Both the position numbers and the translations under genes were made by a program. From the NCBI GenBank assembly GCA_902570155.1, contig CACFXU010000003.1, positions 86,181 through 150,180 on the forward strand: a DNA stretch of 64,000 bases, written 5' to 3'. This document shows positions 34,992-44,511 of the stretch, one piece after another (the first letter of the stretch is position 1; the number at the start of each line of letters is the position of its first letter). Below the pieces are notes generated by a model. That model searched no databases, was not told where the DNA came from, and saw only the letters and a list, made by a program, of their open reading frames with translations. This DNA comes from an uncultured Alphaproteobacteria bacterium. GTDB lineage: Bacteria > Pseudomonadota > Alphaproteobacteria > HIMB59 > GCA-002718135.

Positions 34992-35164
34992 TTAATGATG
35001 AAGTTTCATATGATCCATATAATCCTTATGTTCTTCTATTAATAATTCGAAACTATTTTTAATTCATCAATATTATCCCATGATTTAACATCAAGCTTAC
35101 CATTCTTAATATATTTTAAAATTCTTTTTATATCTTCAATATTTTTAAAATCTTTATCCGTCAT
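34992..35164 (-). pseudogene. Small gene with an apparent -1/+1 frameshift in a poly-A run
   Basis: ATG at 35164, preceded by a good GAGGGA site, opens 41 codons (MTDKDFKNIEDIKRILKYIK... DELKIVSNY) ending at 35039. Adding one A in the A5 run of GAATTAAAAATAG would instead read DELK-NSFELLIEEHKDYMDHMKLHH and stop at 34992, giving a natural 57-residue helical protein. Either the assembly has a homopolymer error, the gene is broken, or the ribosome slips. No family recognised. Confidence 0.5.
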
Positions 35165-35187
35165 ATTCCCTCATTATATATATTAAA

Positions 35188-36018
35188 TTATTTTACAGCA
35201 CCTTCTGTCAAACCAGAAACAAAATACTTACCAATAAATACAAATAAAAATATTACTGGTAAACTTGCTAGAACAGCTCCTGATAATAAAAAACCCCAAT
35301 CAATTTGATATTGACCAACAATTCCAGCCAACCCAACCGGTAAGGTTTTTAAATCATCACCGCTTATTAATATTGATGCAAAAAGATATTCTGTCCAAGA
35401 TATTATAAAACAAAAAATTGCTACACTTGCTATACCTGGAGCAGCTAATGGAACAATAATTCTTGAGATTACAACATATCTTGATGCTCCATCAATATAT
35501 GCTGCCTCTTCTATTTCATTAGGAATTAACTTAAAAAAAGCTTTTAACATCCAAACAGCAAATGGAGTAGCAAATAAAACATTAACAATAATCAATGCAA
35601 AGTAGCTGTTAAGTAAATTTACTTTTGCAAATAATAAATAAATAGGAACTAATAAAATGACTCCTGGGAAAGCATAGGTTACTAAAAGCGAATATTCTAC
35701 AAATTTATTTCCATAAAATTTAAGTTTATGTAAACCATAAGCTGCTGATACAGATAGAATAATGGAAATAACCATGGAGGAAAATGAAACTATCAAACTA
35801 TTTTTTAAATATATAAAAAAATCTGAGTTAAATAATATTTTATTATAATGTTCTAAAGTAAAAGATCTCGGAATAATAGTTGTAGATGTAGCAATAATTT
35901 CTTCAGGGCTTTTAAAAGATGATGTAATTATCCAAAAAAAAGGAAAGAAAAAAATAAGTATTATTAATAATAAAGATAAGCTTAAAAATATAAGTTTGAT
36001 ATTATTTTCTTTAATCAT
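35188..36018 (-). CDS. Carbohydrate ABC transporter permease (MalG/UgpE type)
   Basis: A 276-residue protein with six helices and the EAA loop EAAYIDGASRYVVISRIIVP that docks the ATPase. N-terminal FFPFFWIITSSFKSPEEI is typical of CUT1 second permeases. It overlaps the other permease by 8 bases. It is the last gene of the cluster; no ATPase gene lies with it. Confidence 0.92.
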   Translation of the reverse strand: MIKENNIKLIFLSLSLLLIILIFFFPFFWIITSSFKSPEEIIATSTTIIPRSFTLEHYNKILFNSDFFIYLKNSLIVSFSSMVISIILSVSAAYGLHKLKFYGNKFVEYSLLVTYAFPGVILLVPIYLLFAKVNLLNSYFALIIVNVLFATPFAVWMLKAFFKLIPNEIEEAAYIDGASRYVVISRIIVPLAAPGIASVAIFCFIISWTEYLFASILISGDDLKTLPVGLAGIVGQYQIDWGFLLSGAVLASLPVIFLFVFIGKYFVSGLTEGAVK

Positions 36019-36883
36019 CTTCTTTTGGCGCCATGGATTTGATAAATATTATTGAGAATAGTAATAACAAAAAGCTAGTAACTATTGATAAGGTTGCAGC
36101 TTGACTAATTCTAAATTTAGTAAACGCAGTTTCATAAATTAATAATGGTAATGTAGTTGTAGCACTTGATGGTCCGCCCTTTGTGATTAACCATATAATG
36201 TCAAATATATTAAATGATAATAATGTTCCAACTAGACCTAAAACAAAAAGAACACTTTTAAGGTTTGGAAATGTAATGAAAAGAAATTGTTGAACAAAAT
36301 TCGCTCCATCAACTTTAGATGCATCATACATTTCCCTATTTATGGAATTAAGCCCAGAAAGAATAATTAATGCTAAAAAAGGACTCCAACGCCATGAGTT
36401 TATTAGAACTAAACTTATAAAAGCTTTATTAGGAGAGCTAAAGAAACCCGTTGCTTCATCTAATAATCCAATATCAATTAAAACTGAATTTATTACACCA
36501 CTACTACTACTTAACATTAATTTCCAAATAACAACAACAACTACTGTTGGAATAATAAATGACAAAATAATCCAATTAGCCATAATTTTTTTACCAGGGA
36601 ATTTATAGTTGATAGTTAAGGCAATAGTGAATGCAAAAAATGTCTGACAGATTGCATTACCAATTATCCAATAGAAACTATTTAATGAAGCATTTAAAAA
36701 TTTAGATTTACCAAATAGTTTTATGTAGTTATCAATACCTACAAATTTTCCTGATGTACCAATTATCTTGACATTAAACAAACTTAATTCAAATGCTATA
36801 TAAATTGGAACTAAAATAATAAGGGAAATCCAAATAACTAATGGAGATACAAACAACCAGCCTTCTATATTATTTTTTTTCAC
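36011..36883 (-). CDS. Carbohydrate ABC transporter permease (MalF/UgpA type)
   Basis: A 290-residue protein with six helices. It opens with WLFVSPLVIWISLIILVPI, includes a FVGIDNYIKLF loop, and the EAA-like loop MYDASKVDGANFVQQFLFITFP. The start is GTG at 36883. It partners the MalG-type permease downstream. A strong stem-loop lies just upstream, between it and the binding-protein gene. Confidence 0.92.
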   Translation of the reverse strand: MKKNNIEGWLFVSPLVIWISLIILVPIYIAFELSLFNVKIIGTSGKFVGIDNYIKLFGKSKFLNASLNSFYWIIGNAICQTFFAFTIALTINYKFPGKKIMANWIILSFIIPTVVVVVIWKLMLSSSSGVINSVLIDIGLLDEATGFFSSPNKAFISLVLINSWRWSPFLALIILSGLNSINREMYDASKVDGANFVQQFLFITFPNLKSVLFVLGLVGTLLSFNIFDIIWLITKGGPSSATTTLPLLIYETAFTKFRISQAATLSIVTSFLLLLFSIIFIKSMAPKEDD

Positions 36884-36891
36884 AGAAATTA

Positions 36892-36914
36892 CAGCACCTC
36901 TATAAGAGGTGCTG
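36892..36914 (-). promoter_or_regulatory. Intercistronic stem-loop after the binding-protein gene
   Basis: A 9-bp perfect stem CAGCACCTC (36892-36900) / GAGGTGCTG (36906-36914) with a 5-base loop. In the direction of transcription no U-run follows, so it is not a standard terminator. Such hairpins after binding-protein genes protect the upstream mRNA and reduce expression of the permeases, and I infer that role here. Confidence 0.7.
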
Positions 36915-36926
36915 AAAATTTTTTAA

Positions 36927-38198
36927 TTACTCAATAGCTTCAGTCATTATTTCCATACCTTCACTAACTGCATCTTTTGCACTTTTGCCATCGATTAAAG
37001 TTAGTTGAAGAGTTTGAGCTAATAAATTCTGAGCAGATATAGATGATATGCTTGTAAAAGTATTACCATTTGTAAAACCAAATAGACTTCCTCTTGTTGA
37101 ATTATCTAACATTGTTTCTACTTGTGATTTATATTTTACAACAACCGGATCATCCCAATAAGTTGAATCTTTACTTCCAGCTTCAGTTATTGGTAAAAAT
37201 AATCCTGGCTCCATGTTGATGAATCTTCCATAATTTCCAGGCTCCATTAAGAAACTTAGAAACTTTTTAGAAGCTTCCATTTTTGCCTCATCTGCTGTCA
37301 TTATCATTGCAGAATTTACATATGAAACAGTTCCAGCTCTATGAGCTTTACCGTTTGCGTGAGGTATTTGAATTACACCTAAGTCACTAGCATCTCCACC
37401 AGCTTGTGAGTCATATGTAGAGATAACAGTAAACTGTAATATCATTGCACAGCCTTTACTTGCAAAACAAGCTTCAGCTTCGCCCCAAGTCCAGTTTGCT
37501 GCATCAGGAGCTGAATATTGATATAATTCTTTATAAACATCGTATGCTGCTACAGTTTGAGGATTATCAAATCTTAGAGTACCATCAGAATTATAAATTT
37601 CTTCTGCACCTGAGTTAACCATAAAACTATAGATTGTTTGATCAGTATAAAGCTGTTTATTGCCAGGAAGGCCTATTCCATAAACTCCATCTTTAGTCAG
37701 AGCTTTAGCAGCTTTCTTTAAATCAGACCAAGTTTTTGGTGGCTCAATTCCAGCCGCTTCAAAATCACTTTTTCTATACCATAGTGATAAACCCATGTTC
37801 CATAAAGGAACAGCCCAGGTATGACCATTATAAGTATATTGATCGAGTGCTTTTTGGTAAAAACCATATTTTGAATCTAACTCTGCAACAAAATCCTCAA
37901 CCGGTTGTGCTGCGCCCATATCGGCGAGTATTGGAGTAAAATCTGGAATACCAACTAATATTTCTGGTGCAGTTCCAGCAGCAACTGATGCAGGAGCTTT
38001 AGCATAAATTTCACCCCAGTTTTGAACTTCTTGTGTTACATTAATATCTGGATTTGCAGAATTAAATTCATCTATTAATGTTTGAATTCTATCTACTCTA
38101 TGCGGAACACCTTCCATATGCCAAAAAGTAACATTTGTTACAGCATAAGCATTCAAAGAAAATAGAATTGTAATAAGAAATAGTAATATTTTATTCAT
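36927..38198 (-). CDS. Periplasmic sugar-binding protein of an ABC importer (UgpB-like)
   Basis: A 423-residue protein with a signal peptide (cleavage after AYA, about residue 19) and the family-1 solute-binding protein pattern (FWHMEGVPHRVDRIQTLIDE, GIPDFTPILADMGAAQP, WAVPLWNMGLSLWYRKSDF). It is the extracytoplasmic receptor of the importer with the two permeases downstream. CUT1 importers take up oligosaccharides, polyols or glycerol-phosphate; the substrate is not fixed by sequence. Confidence 0.92.
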   Translation of the reverse strand: MNKILLFLITILFSLNAYAVTNVTFWHMEGVPHRVDRIQTLIDEFNSANPDINVTQEVQNWGEIYAKAPASVAAGTAPEILVGIPDFTPILADMGAAQPVEDFVAELDSKYGFYQKALDQYTYNGHTWAVPLWNMGLSLWYRKSDFEAAGIEPPKTWSDLKKAAKALTKDGVYGIGLPGNKQLYTDQTIYSFMVNSGAEEIYNSDGTLRFDNPQTVAAYDVYKELYQYSAPDAANWTWGEAEACFASKGCAMILQFTVISTYDSQAGGDASDLGVIQIPHANGKAHRAGTVSYVNSAMIMTADEAKMEASKKFLSFLMEPGNYGRFINMEPGLFLPITEAGSKDSTYWDDPVVVKYKSQVETMLDNSTRGSLFGFTNGNTFTSISSISAQNLLAQTLQLTLIDGKSAKDAVSEGMEIMTEAIE

Positions 38199-38269
38199 TT
38201 TTCCTCACTTAATTTATGATTAATATTTTAATATCAATATACTAATATTATCAACTAAATTTAAGACTT

Positions 38270-39757
38270 TCACCAAATATTATTCAATGACTCTCTTAAT
38301 TTTTTATATTTTTGATATTTATTATTAAGATATTTGGAATGTTTTCTTTGTGGTGTGTAAATATGACCAATATTTTGGTGATCATTAATTAAATTTTTTA
38401 AATCTTTTTTATGTAAATAACTGTCAATTAAGAATGAAATACCTAATGCACCTAATTCGGAATTATTTAAAATTTTAACTTTAGTATTTAAAACATTTGA
38501 AATTAATTGAGGTAAAACTTTACTTTTTGATGCACCTCCTGCAAGATAAAGACTGTCCTTATTTTTAATTTTATTCGCATAACAATCCTTAATAGATAAT
38601 GCTAAACCTTCATAACAAGCAGTCATAACATCAAAATTATTATGATGTGGTAAAATGCCAAAAATTTCAGCTTTAGAATTTAAATTCACAAATGGAGATA
38701 TTGATCCTCCATAATTTATATAAGGTAGAAATATCAATGAATTTTCTGGATATTTAAAAGTTAAATATTTTTTTTCAAAATTATTAATTATTTTAATTTT
38801 TTCTGAATACTTTTTTGGATTTTTATAAAAATTATCAATGACCCAATCAATATTAGTTGTACCTGCAACATTTATTTTAGTTTCTAACCATGTATTATTT
38901 AAAGAAGCAAAAAATAAACCTGAACCATCTTGAGAAATTTTCGAATTATTTTTAACTATGATATTATGACATGTAGTTCCAATAATACTTATTTTTTTGT
39001 TATGATTAATTCCACCAGCGCCTAGAATAGAAGCTATTACATCACCACATCCTATAATGACTGGAGTACCAACTATTAAACTTGTTAATTTTGATGCACT
39101 CTTAGTAACGTATCCTCCTAATTCATTTGATTTTTTTATTTCTGGGAAAAGTTTAAAATATTTAGTACTTAGGTTAAAAATTTTGAAAATTTTTTTTGAT
39201 AATTTTTTATTTTTTATATCTCCTGGGTATACTGAAACTTCTGTTTCATCATTATTTATATTCCCTGTTAATTTAAATCTTAACCAATCTTTACACGTTA
39301 AGATGTATTTAATTTTCTTTAAATTTTCACTTTCAAATTTAGTCATCCACTTTAGGATGGGTATAGTGCAGCCATATTGTGTGATAGAGCCTGTAATTTT
39401 ATAAATTTGATCAAATATTTTTTTATTAGTGAAAACTTTTTGACTTCTTGTGTCATTCCACAAAATTGCATTTCTAACTGGTTTATTTTTATTATTAATA
39501 GACCAAAACCCAACCATATTTCCAGTTATGCCTAAACCAACAATTGATTGTGACTGAATTTTAGATTTTTTTATTAAAAGTTTAATACATTTTGCGGTAA
39601 GTGACCAAAATTTTTCCATTTCAATTTCAGATTTACCAAACTTATCCGTAATTACTGGGTTTTTAACACTATAAGAATTTATGTGTTTGAAATTTGTATT
39701 GAAAATTACAGTCTTTATTACTGAAGTCCCAGCATCAATTGCAATATAATATTTCAA
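38270..39757 (-). CDS. FGGY-family carbohydrate kinase
   Basis: A 495-residue protein of the actin-like ATPase superfamily: phosphate-1 motif AIDAGTSVIKTVIF at the N-terminus, GITGNMVGFW, catalytic-base region AILWNDTRSQ, and C-terminal adenosine motif LYLAGGASKSKVLPQL. Most like xylulokinases or other pentulose/pentitol kinases. The start is TTG at 39757. It shares strand with the ABC importer genes, 71 bases upstream of the binding protein, so it should phosphorylate the imported sugar or a derivative. Confidence 0.85.
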   Translation of the reverse strand: MKYYIAIDAGTSVIKTVIFNTNFKHINSYSVKNPVITDKFGKSEIEMEKFWSLTAKCIKLLIKKSKIQSQSIVGLGITGNMVGFWSINNKNKPVRNAILWNDTRSQKVFTNKKIFDQIYKITGSITQYGCTIPILKWMTKFESENLKKIKYILTCKDWLRFKLTGNINNDETEVSVYPGDIKNKKLSKKIFKIFNLSTKYFKLFPEIKKSNELGGYVTKSASKLTSLIVGTPVIIGCGDVIASILGAGGINHNKKISIIGTTCHNIIVKNNSKISQDGSGLFFASLNNTWLETKINVAGTTNIDWVIDNFYKNPKKYSEKIKIINNFEKKYLTFKYPENSLIFLPYINYGGSISPFVNLNSKAEIFGILPHHNNFDVMTACYEGLALSIKDCYANKIKNKDSLYLAGGASKSKVLPQLISNVLNTKVKILNNSELGALGISFLIDSYLHKKDLKNLINDHQNIGHIYTPQRKHSKYLNNKYQKYKKLRESLNNIW

Positions 39758-39773
39758 AAGTTATCTCTTATAT

Positions 39774-39953
39774 TTACAACCACGAGTAGCCAACACAAAC
39801 TAAAGCTATAATTAAAAAAAAATTCATAACTCTTTTTCTATTTTTAATCTGTTGATCATTTAGTTCTTTATTTCTAGAGAGATAATATATGTAGCATCCA
39901 ATTGCAAAAGCTACAAATCCTCCTAAATAAGCATACCATTGCAAGTCAGTCAT
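39774..39953 (-). CDS. Two-helix small membrane protein (59 aa)
   Basis: ATG 39953 to TAA 39774 encodes 59 residues: MTDLQWYAYLGGFVAFAIGC, a first helix, a charged middle (RNKELNDQQIKNRKR), then a second helix ending GYSWL. It ends 16 bases before the kinase start on the same strand. The layout of two membrane segments around a polar loop suggests a real small subunit or hypothetical membrane protein. It is too short to assign. Confidence 0.6.
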   Translation of the reverse strand: MTDLQWYAYLGGFVAFAIGCYIYYLSRNKELNDQQIKNRKRVMNFFLIIALVCVGYSWL

Positions 39954-40002
39954 TTATTTATTTTATATATTATTATATAAATTTTTATAATTATTTTTAA
40001 GT

Positions 40003-41031
40003 ATGCCCTACAAAGCTAGCACAAAAAGATATCAAAAATTAACCTACAGAAGATGTGGAAATAGTGGATTACTTTTACCTCCTATTACACTTGGTCTTTG
40101 GCATAACTTTGGTGGGAAAAAAACTATGTCAAAAGAAGCAAAGAGAATGCTTTTTAGAGCATTTGATCGCGGCATAACTCATTTTGATTTAGCAAATAAT
40201 TATGGTCCACCAGCAGGATCTGCAGAAGAAAATTTTGGTAAAGTTATGAACTCTGATTTTAAAAAATATAGAGACGAAATGATAATATCAAGTAAGGCAG
40301 GCTATCACATGTGGGATGGCCCATATGGTGAATGGGGCTCAAAAAAATATTTAACTGCAAGCCTTGATCAAAGTCTAAACCGAATGAAACTAGAATATGT
40401 AGATATATTTTATTCTCATCGTTTTGATCCATTAACACCTTTAGAAGAGACAGCAGATGCACTAGCTCAATCAGTTACAAGTGGTAAGGCTTTATACGTA
40501 GGAATTTCATCATATAGTTCAAAACAAACAATTAAAATGAACAAGTTATTAAAAGATAGAGGTATTAGTTGTTTAATTCATCAACCATCTTACTCGATGA
40601 TCAATAGATGGGTGGAAAAAGATTTATTATCTACATTAAAAAAATTAGGTATTGGATGTATTGCATTCTCTCCTCTCGCACAAGGAATGTTATCGGGAAA
40701 ATATTTAAAAAATATACCTAAAGTATCAAGGATTTCAGATAATTCATCTCTTGATAAAAAAATGATTACAAAAAGTTATTTAGTTAAAATTAAAGAGTTA
40801 ACAAAAATTGCAAATAAAAGAGGACAATCTTTACCTCAAATGGCACTTTCTTGGATACTTCGTCACCCAAATATGACATCAGCTCTAATTGGCGCAAGAA
40901 CAGTAAAGCAATTAGATGAATGTTTAGATAGTCAAAATAATCTAACTTTTAGTAATTCTGAATTAAAAGAAATAGATAAATATGCAAAAGAAGAAAAAAT
41001 TAATCTGTGGGCTAAATCAAGTACAGATTAA
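40003..41031 (+). CDS. Aldo/keto reductase, YghZ / Kv-beta-like
   Basis: A 342-residue TIM-barrel NADPH reductase. The catalytic tetrad is visible: Asp in THFDLANNYGPP, Tyr in NNYGPP, Lys in SSKAGYHMWDGPYG, His in FYSHRFD. The GxxxSAEENFG stretch and KAGYxMWxGPYG match YghZ-type L-glyceraldehyde-3-phosphate reductases and Kv-beta subunits. It is divergent from the 59-residue membrane protein and 6 bases before a 2-hydroxyacid dehydrogenase on the same strand. Confidence 0.9.
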   Translation: MPYKASTKRYQKLTYRRCGNSGLLLPPITLGLWHNFGGKKTMSKEAKRMLFRAFDRGITHFDLANNYGPPAGSAEENFGKVMNSDFKKYRDEMIISSKAGYHMWDGPYGEWGSKKYLTASLDQSLNRMKLEYVDIFYSHRFDPLTPLEETADALAQSVTSGKALYVGISSYSSKQTIKMNKLLKDRGISCLIHQPSYSMINRWVEKDLLSTLKKLGIGCIAFSPLAQGMLSGKYLKNIPKVSRISDNSSLDKKMITKSYLVKIKELTKIANKRGQSLPQMALSWILRHPNMTSALIGARTVKQLDECLDSQNNLTFSNSELKEIDKYAKEEKINLWAKSSTD

Positions 41032-41037
41032 TATTTA

Positions 41038-41961
41038 ATGAAATACAATATTTTAATAACTGACATTTTAATAAAAGATTTTGTGCATGTTTATAAAAAA
41101 GATTTTAGTGTTGATTGTTTATGGAAATTGGAGAGTAAAATTGATTTTAATAAATACCAAGGAATAGTTGTCACCGGTGGTTTTAAAACTGATAAAAAAT
41201 TTCTTAAAAAATTTAAAAATCTAAAAATAGTTTCAGTATTTGGTGTTGGGTATGATGGTGTTGATTTGAATTATTGTAAAAATAATAAAATAGTTATAAC
41301 AAATACACCTAAAGTTCTTACTGACGATGTTGCTGACTTAGCACTTGGCCTCATGATGTCTTTATCAAGAAAAATAAATGAGGCCCATAATTTTATTTTG
41401 AAAAAAAAATGGAGTAAAAGACCGTTTGAATTAACAACTAGCCTTACTAACAAAAAAGTAGGAATTGTAGGTATGGGTGAAATAGGTAAAGCATTTTCTA
41501 AACGAGTAAAAACACTATCTATGAAAATAGTTTATTTTGGACCAAATAAAAAAAAATTAAAATATAAATATTTCAAAAATTTAAAAGATATGGCCAGTGT
41601 AATTGATGTAATGGTAATTACATGTATTGGTGGAAGAAAAACAAAAGACTTAATAAACAAAACTATCTTTAAACTCATGAAGCCCTCTTCTATAATAGTA
41701 AATGTTTCAAGAGGATCTGTTATTAATGAAGTTCATTTATTAGATGCTTTGAATAAAAATTTAATATCTGGTGCGGCATTAGATGTCTTTGAAATGGAGC
41801 CAAAAATTAACAATAAATTTTTAAAATTAAAAAATGTTTTGTTATCTCCTCATAATGGAAGTGCTACTTTTGAGACAAGAGAAAAAATGGCTAATATTAG
41901 TTCACAAAATTTACTAAATTTACTATATTTAAATAAATCAGAAAACCGAGTTAAATATTAA
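41038..41961 (+). CDS. D-isomer-specific 2-hydroxyacid dehydrogenase
   Basis: A 307-residue NAD(P)-dependent enzyme. The Rossmann motif VGIVGMGEIGKAF, catalytic Arg in NVSRGSVINE, Glu in DVFEMEP, and His in LSPHNGS complete the family's Arg-Glu-His set. It may reduce hydroxypyruvate, glyoxylate or a sugar-derived 2-oxoacid. Same strand as the aldo/keto reductase, 6 bases downstream. Confidence 0.92.
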   Translation: MKYNILITDILIKDFVHVYKKDFSVDCLWKLESKIDFNKYQGIVVTGGFKTDKKFLKKFKNLKIVSVFGVGYDGVDLNYCKNNKIVITNTPKVLTDDVADLALGLMMSLSRKINEAHNFILKKKWSKRPFELTTSLTNKKVGIVGMGEIGKAFSKRVKTLSMKIVYFGPNKKKLKYKYFKNLKDMASVIDVMVITCIGGRKTKDLINKTIFKLMKPSSIIVNVSRGSVINEVHLLDALNKNLISGAALDVFEMEPKINNKFLKLKNVLLSPHNGSATFETREKMANISSQNLLNLLYLNKSENRVKY

Positions 41962-41999
41962 AATATTGAAATTAGTTTTTTTTTTGATAGATTTTTTGA

Positions 42000-43547
42000 G
42001 TGATATTTTTAAGAAATTTTTTTATAATTTTAATATTTGTCTTTCTTTCTTTTAATTTTTTATTCGATTTCACATATATAAATAAACAAATTAATAATAA
42101 TCTAAATCAGTTTGTTTATAAATACATTTTATTTCATAAAAATACGACAAATTTAAAAACTCAAATAAAAGATCTCAAAAAAGAACGTAATCAATTCAGA
42201 GCACAAAAAGAATTATTTGAAGAAGCATATAAAGATTTATATGATGATAGTTTTGAAACTGAATATAACTCTCAAATATTAACAACAATACTTGAACAAT
42301 TTGATCCTTATGAATTTGATTTAGAAATCAAAAAAAATAATAAGAATTTAGAATATGCAATTAACACTGAACACAGTTTTTCAAATAATAAAATCAAAAC
42401 AAAAGTTTATAGTCCTCAAAAAAATATATTATTATATGGTATAGCTAATCAATTTCCAGGAAGTGGATATTTAGAAACATATAATAATAACTTAATTTTA
42501 ATTTCAGCTAGTGGTGTATTGGCATATGCTAATCAGATTAATAACAATACTAATGATTTAGATTTTAAACAAATTAAAACAAATATTAGTAAATTCATAG
42601 GTGAAGAACAGTTTAGAAAATCAAGAATACATGATTTTGATTGGTTAGAAGGTGGTTGGTTCTCAATAAAAGATGTAAATATTTACAAAGATCAAATTTA
42701 CGTATCTTATACAAAAGAGGTGAAAGAAAATTGTTGGAATACAAGTTTATTATATGGGAAAATGAATTTAAAACTTATTATATTTCAAAATCTTTTCACG
42801 TCAGATGAATGTGTTCATTTTTATGATAATATTGATGGTGAGTTTAATGCACATCAATCTGGAGGACGAATAATTAATGTGGATGATCAAAATCTATTTT
42901 TTTCTACTGGTGATTTTAGAAGTAGATTTAGAGCCCAGAAAGAAGATAGTATATTTAGTAAAATAATCGAAATTAATAAAAACACAAAAGATTACAAAGT
43001 TGTAAGTATGGGTCATAGAAACCCTCAAGGATTATATTATAATAAAAAAAATAATTTTTTATTAGAGGCAGAGCATGGACCTGAAGGTGGTGATGAAATT
43101 AATTTAATAGAGTTAAGCCTAAATAAAATTCCTAATTATGGTTGGGCTATTTCATCTTATGGAGAGCATTATGGAGGAAAAAACGCACCTTATAATAAAA
43201 AAAAGTATGTAAAATATCCACTACACAAATCTCACTCTGAATATAATTTTATTGAACCTTTAATTTACTTTAATCCATCTATTGGGATTTCTCAAATAGT
43301 TGGATTAGATAAAAAGAATAGTTATGTGGTAGCATCAATGAAAGATGAATCTCTTTATTTTTTTGAATATGATTACGATAATAAAAAACTTTCTACTCCA
43401 AATAAAGTAAACAACGGTAATGCTGAAAATATAAAAATTGAAAGAGTTCATATTGGTGAAAGAATAAGAGATATGATTTATTATAATGAAAAATTATATT
43501 TATATTTGGAGGATACTGCTTCAATAGCTGAAGTTTCTTTAAATTAA
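42000..43547 (+). CDS. Membrane-anchored PQQ/sorbosone dehydrogenase-like beta-propeller protein
   Basis: A 515-residue protein. The start is GTG at 42000; an N-terminal membrane anchor (about residues 5-27) and a coiled-coil stretch (about 48-75) lead to a six-bladed propeller domain of the glucose/sorbosone dehydrogenase type. The conserved blade motif GHRNPQGLYYN, EAEHGPEGGDEINL is clear. Whether PQQ is bound is uncertain. It probably acts in the periplasm on sugars. It is 1 base before the hydrolase gene. Confidence 0.8.
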   Translation: MIFLRNFFIILIFVFLSFNFLFDFTYINKQINNNLNQFVYKYILFHKNTTNLKTQIKDLKKERNQFRAQKELFEEAYKDLYDDSFETEYNSQILTTILEQFDPYEFDLEIKKNNKNLEYAINTEHSFSNNKIKTKVYSPQKNILLYGIANQFPGSGYLETYNNNLILISASGVLAYANQINNNTNDLDFKQIKTNISKFIGEEQFRKSRIHDFDWLEGGWFSIKDVNIYKDQIYVSYTKEVKENCWNTSLLYGKMNLKLIIFQNLFTSDECVHFYDNIDGEFNAHQSGGRIINVDDQNLFFSTGDFRSRFRAQKEDSIFSKIIEINKNTKDYKVVSMGHRNPQGLYYNKKNNFLLEAEHGPEGGDEINLIELSLNKIPNYGWAISSYGEHYGGKNAPYNKKKYVKYPLHKSHSEYNFIEPLIYFNPSIGISQIVGLDKKNSYVVASMKDESLYFFEYDYDNKKLSTPNKVNNGNAENIKIERVHIGERIRDMIYYNEKLYLYLEDTASIAEVSLN

Positions 43548-43548
43548 A

Positions 43549-44511
43549 TTGATTAAACTAAAAGAAAAATGGCTTTGGGATTTTTGGTTAAACAATGATA
43601 ATGATATTTGGTATTGCTATTTTCTTCAAGCCGATAAATCATTAAAAAATCCTGATCTAAGACACAATAATGTTACGCATGGATTAGCTACCTCAAAAGA
43701 TTTAATTAATTGGGAACATCATGGAACGGTTTTTGCTCCATCTGATAATGAAAATTTTGATGACTATACAACTTGGACAGGGTCTATAATTAAAAATAAT
43801 CTTATGTGGCACTACTTTTATACAGGTAGAAATAAAAAGGAAAATGGCAGTAAACAAAGAATTGGTCATGCAATAGGTGACACACCCTATTCTTTTAATA
43901 GATATGGAAATGGATTAGCTCTCGATTTAGATAAAAATATTTACCAAGAGTTAGAGAGTGATAATTATTGGCAAGATCGTGCTATGCGTGATCCATGGGT
44001 AATGAAGCATCCTTATGAAAATAAATTTATAATGGCATACACTGCTAGAGCATCAATCCACAATGATCCTTATCAGTGTGGTGTAATTGGAATGGCTGAG
44101 TCAAATGACCTTTTTGAATGGAAATCTATTCAACCTTTATTTGGGGGATTATTTAGTCAGTTAGAAGTTCCTCAAATATTTAAAGTTAAAAATAAATGGT
44201 ATTGTTTATTTTGCAATCATCCCGAAGATTGGTCAAATGAATTCAAAAAAATTTATAATGGGCCGAATAAGCGAGGAACGCATTATTTAATTGCAGATAA
44301 ATTTGAAGGTCCATGGAATCTGGCACCTGGCCCCTACTTTACAACAAGTTCTGAAATAGAACTTTATGCAGGTAGAGTTATTGAAAAAGATAGTAAATTT
44401 TTCTTCATGGCTTTTTTGCATGATGATCAAAATGGTAATTTTATTGGAGAAATATCAAATCCAATTCCAATTAGTTTTGATAAAAATGGTTTAATGAGTT
44501 TGGAACTTTAA
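43549..44511 (+). CDS. Glycoside hydrolase of the GH32/GH43-type five-bladed propeller
   Basis: A 320-residue protein. The start is TTG at 43549. GH32/68/43-style motifs appear in order: D11 in WLWDFWLNND (nucleophile position), TWTGS, R147-D148-P149 (the RDP transition-state motif) and E206 in QLEVPQIF (acid/base position). No signal peptide, so likely intracellular. Activity could be fructosidase, arabinosidase or a glycoside phosphorylase. It overlaps the convergent epimerase gene by 4 bases. Confidence 0.78.
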   Translation: MIKLKEKWLWDFWLNNDNDIWYCYFLQADKSLKNPDLRHNNVTHGLATSKDLINWEHHGTVFAPSDNENFDDYTTWTGSIIKNNLMWHYFYTGRNKKENGSKQRIGHAIGDTPYSFNRYGNGLALDLDKNIYQELESDNYWQDRAMRDPWVMKHPYENKFIMAYTARASIHNDPYQCGVIGMAESNDLFEWKSIQPLFGGLFSQLEVPQIFKVKNKWYCLFCNHPEDWSNEFKKIYNGPNKRGTHYLIADKFEGPWNLAPGPYFTTSSEIELYAGRVIEKDSKFFFMAFLHDDQNGNFIGEISNPIPISFDKNGLMSLEL

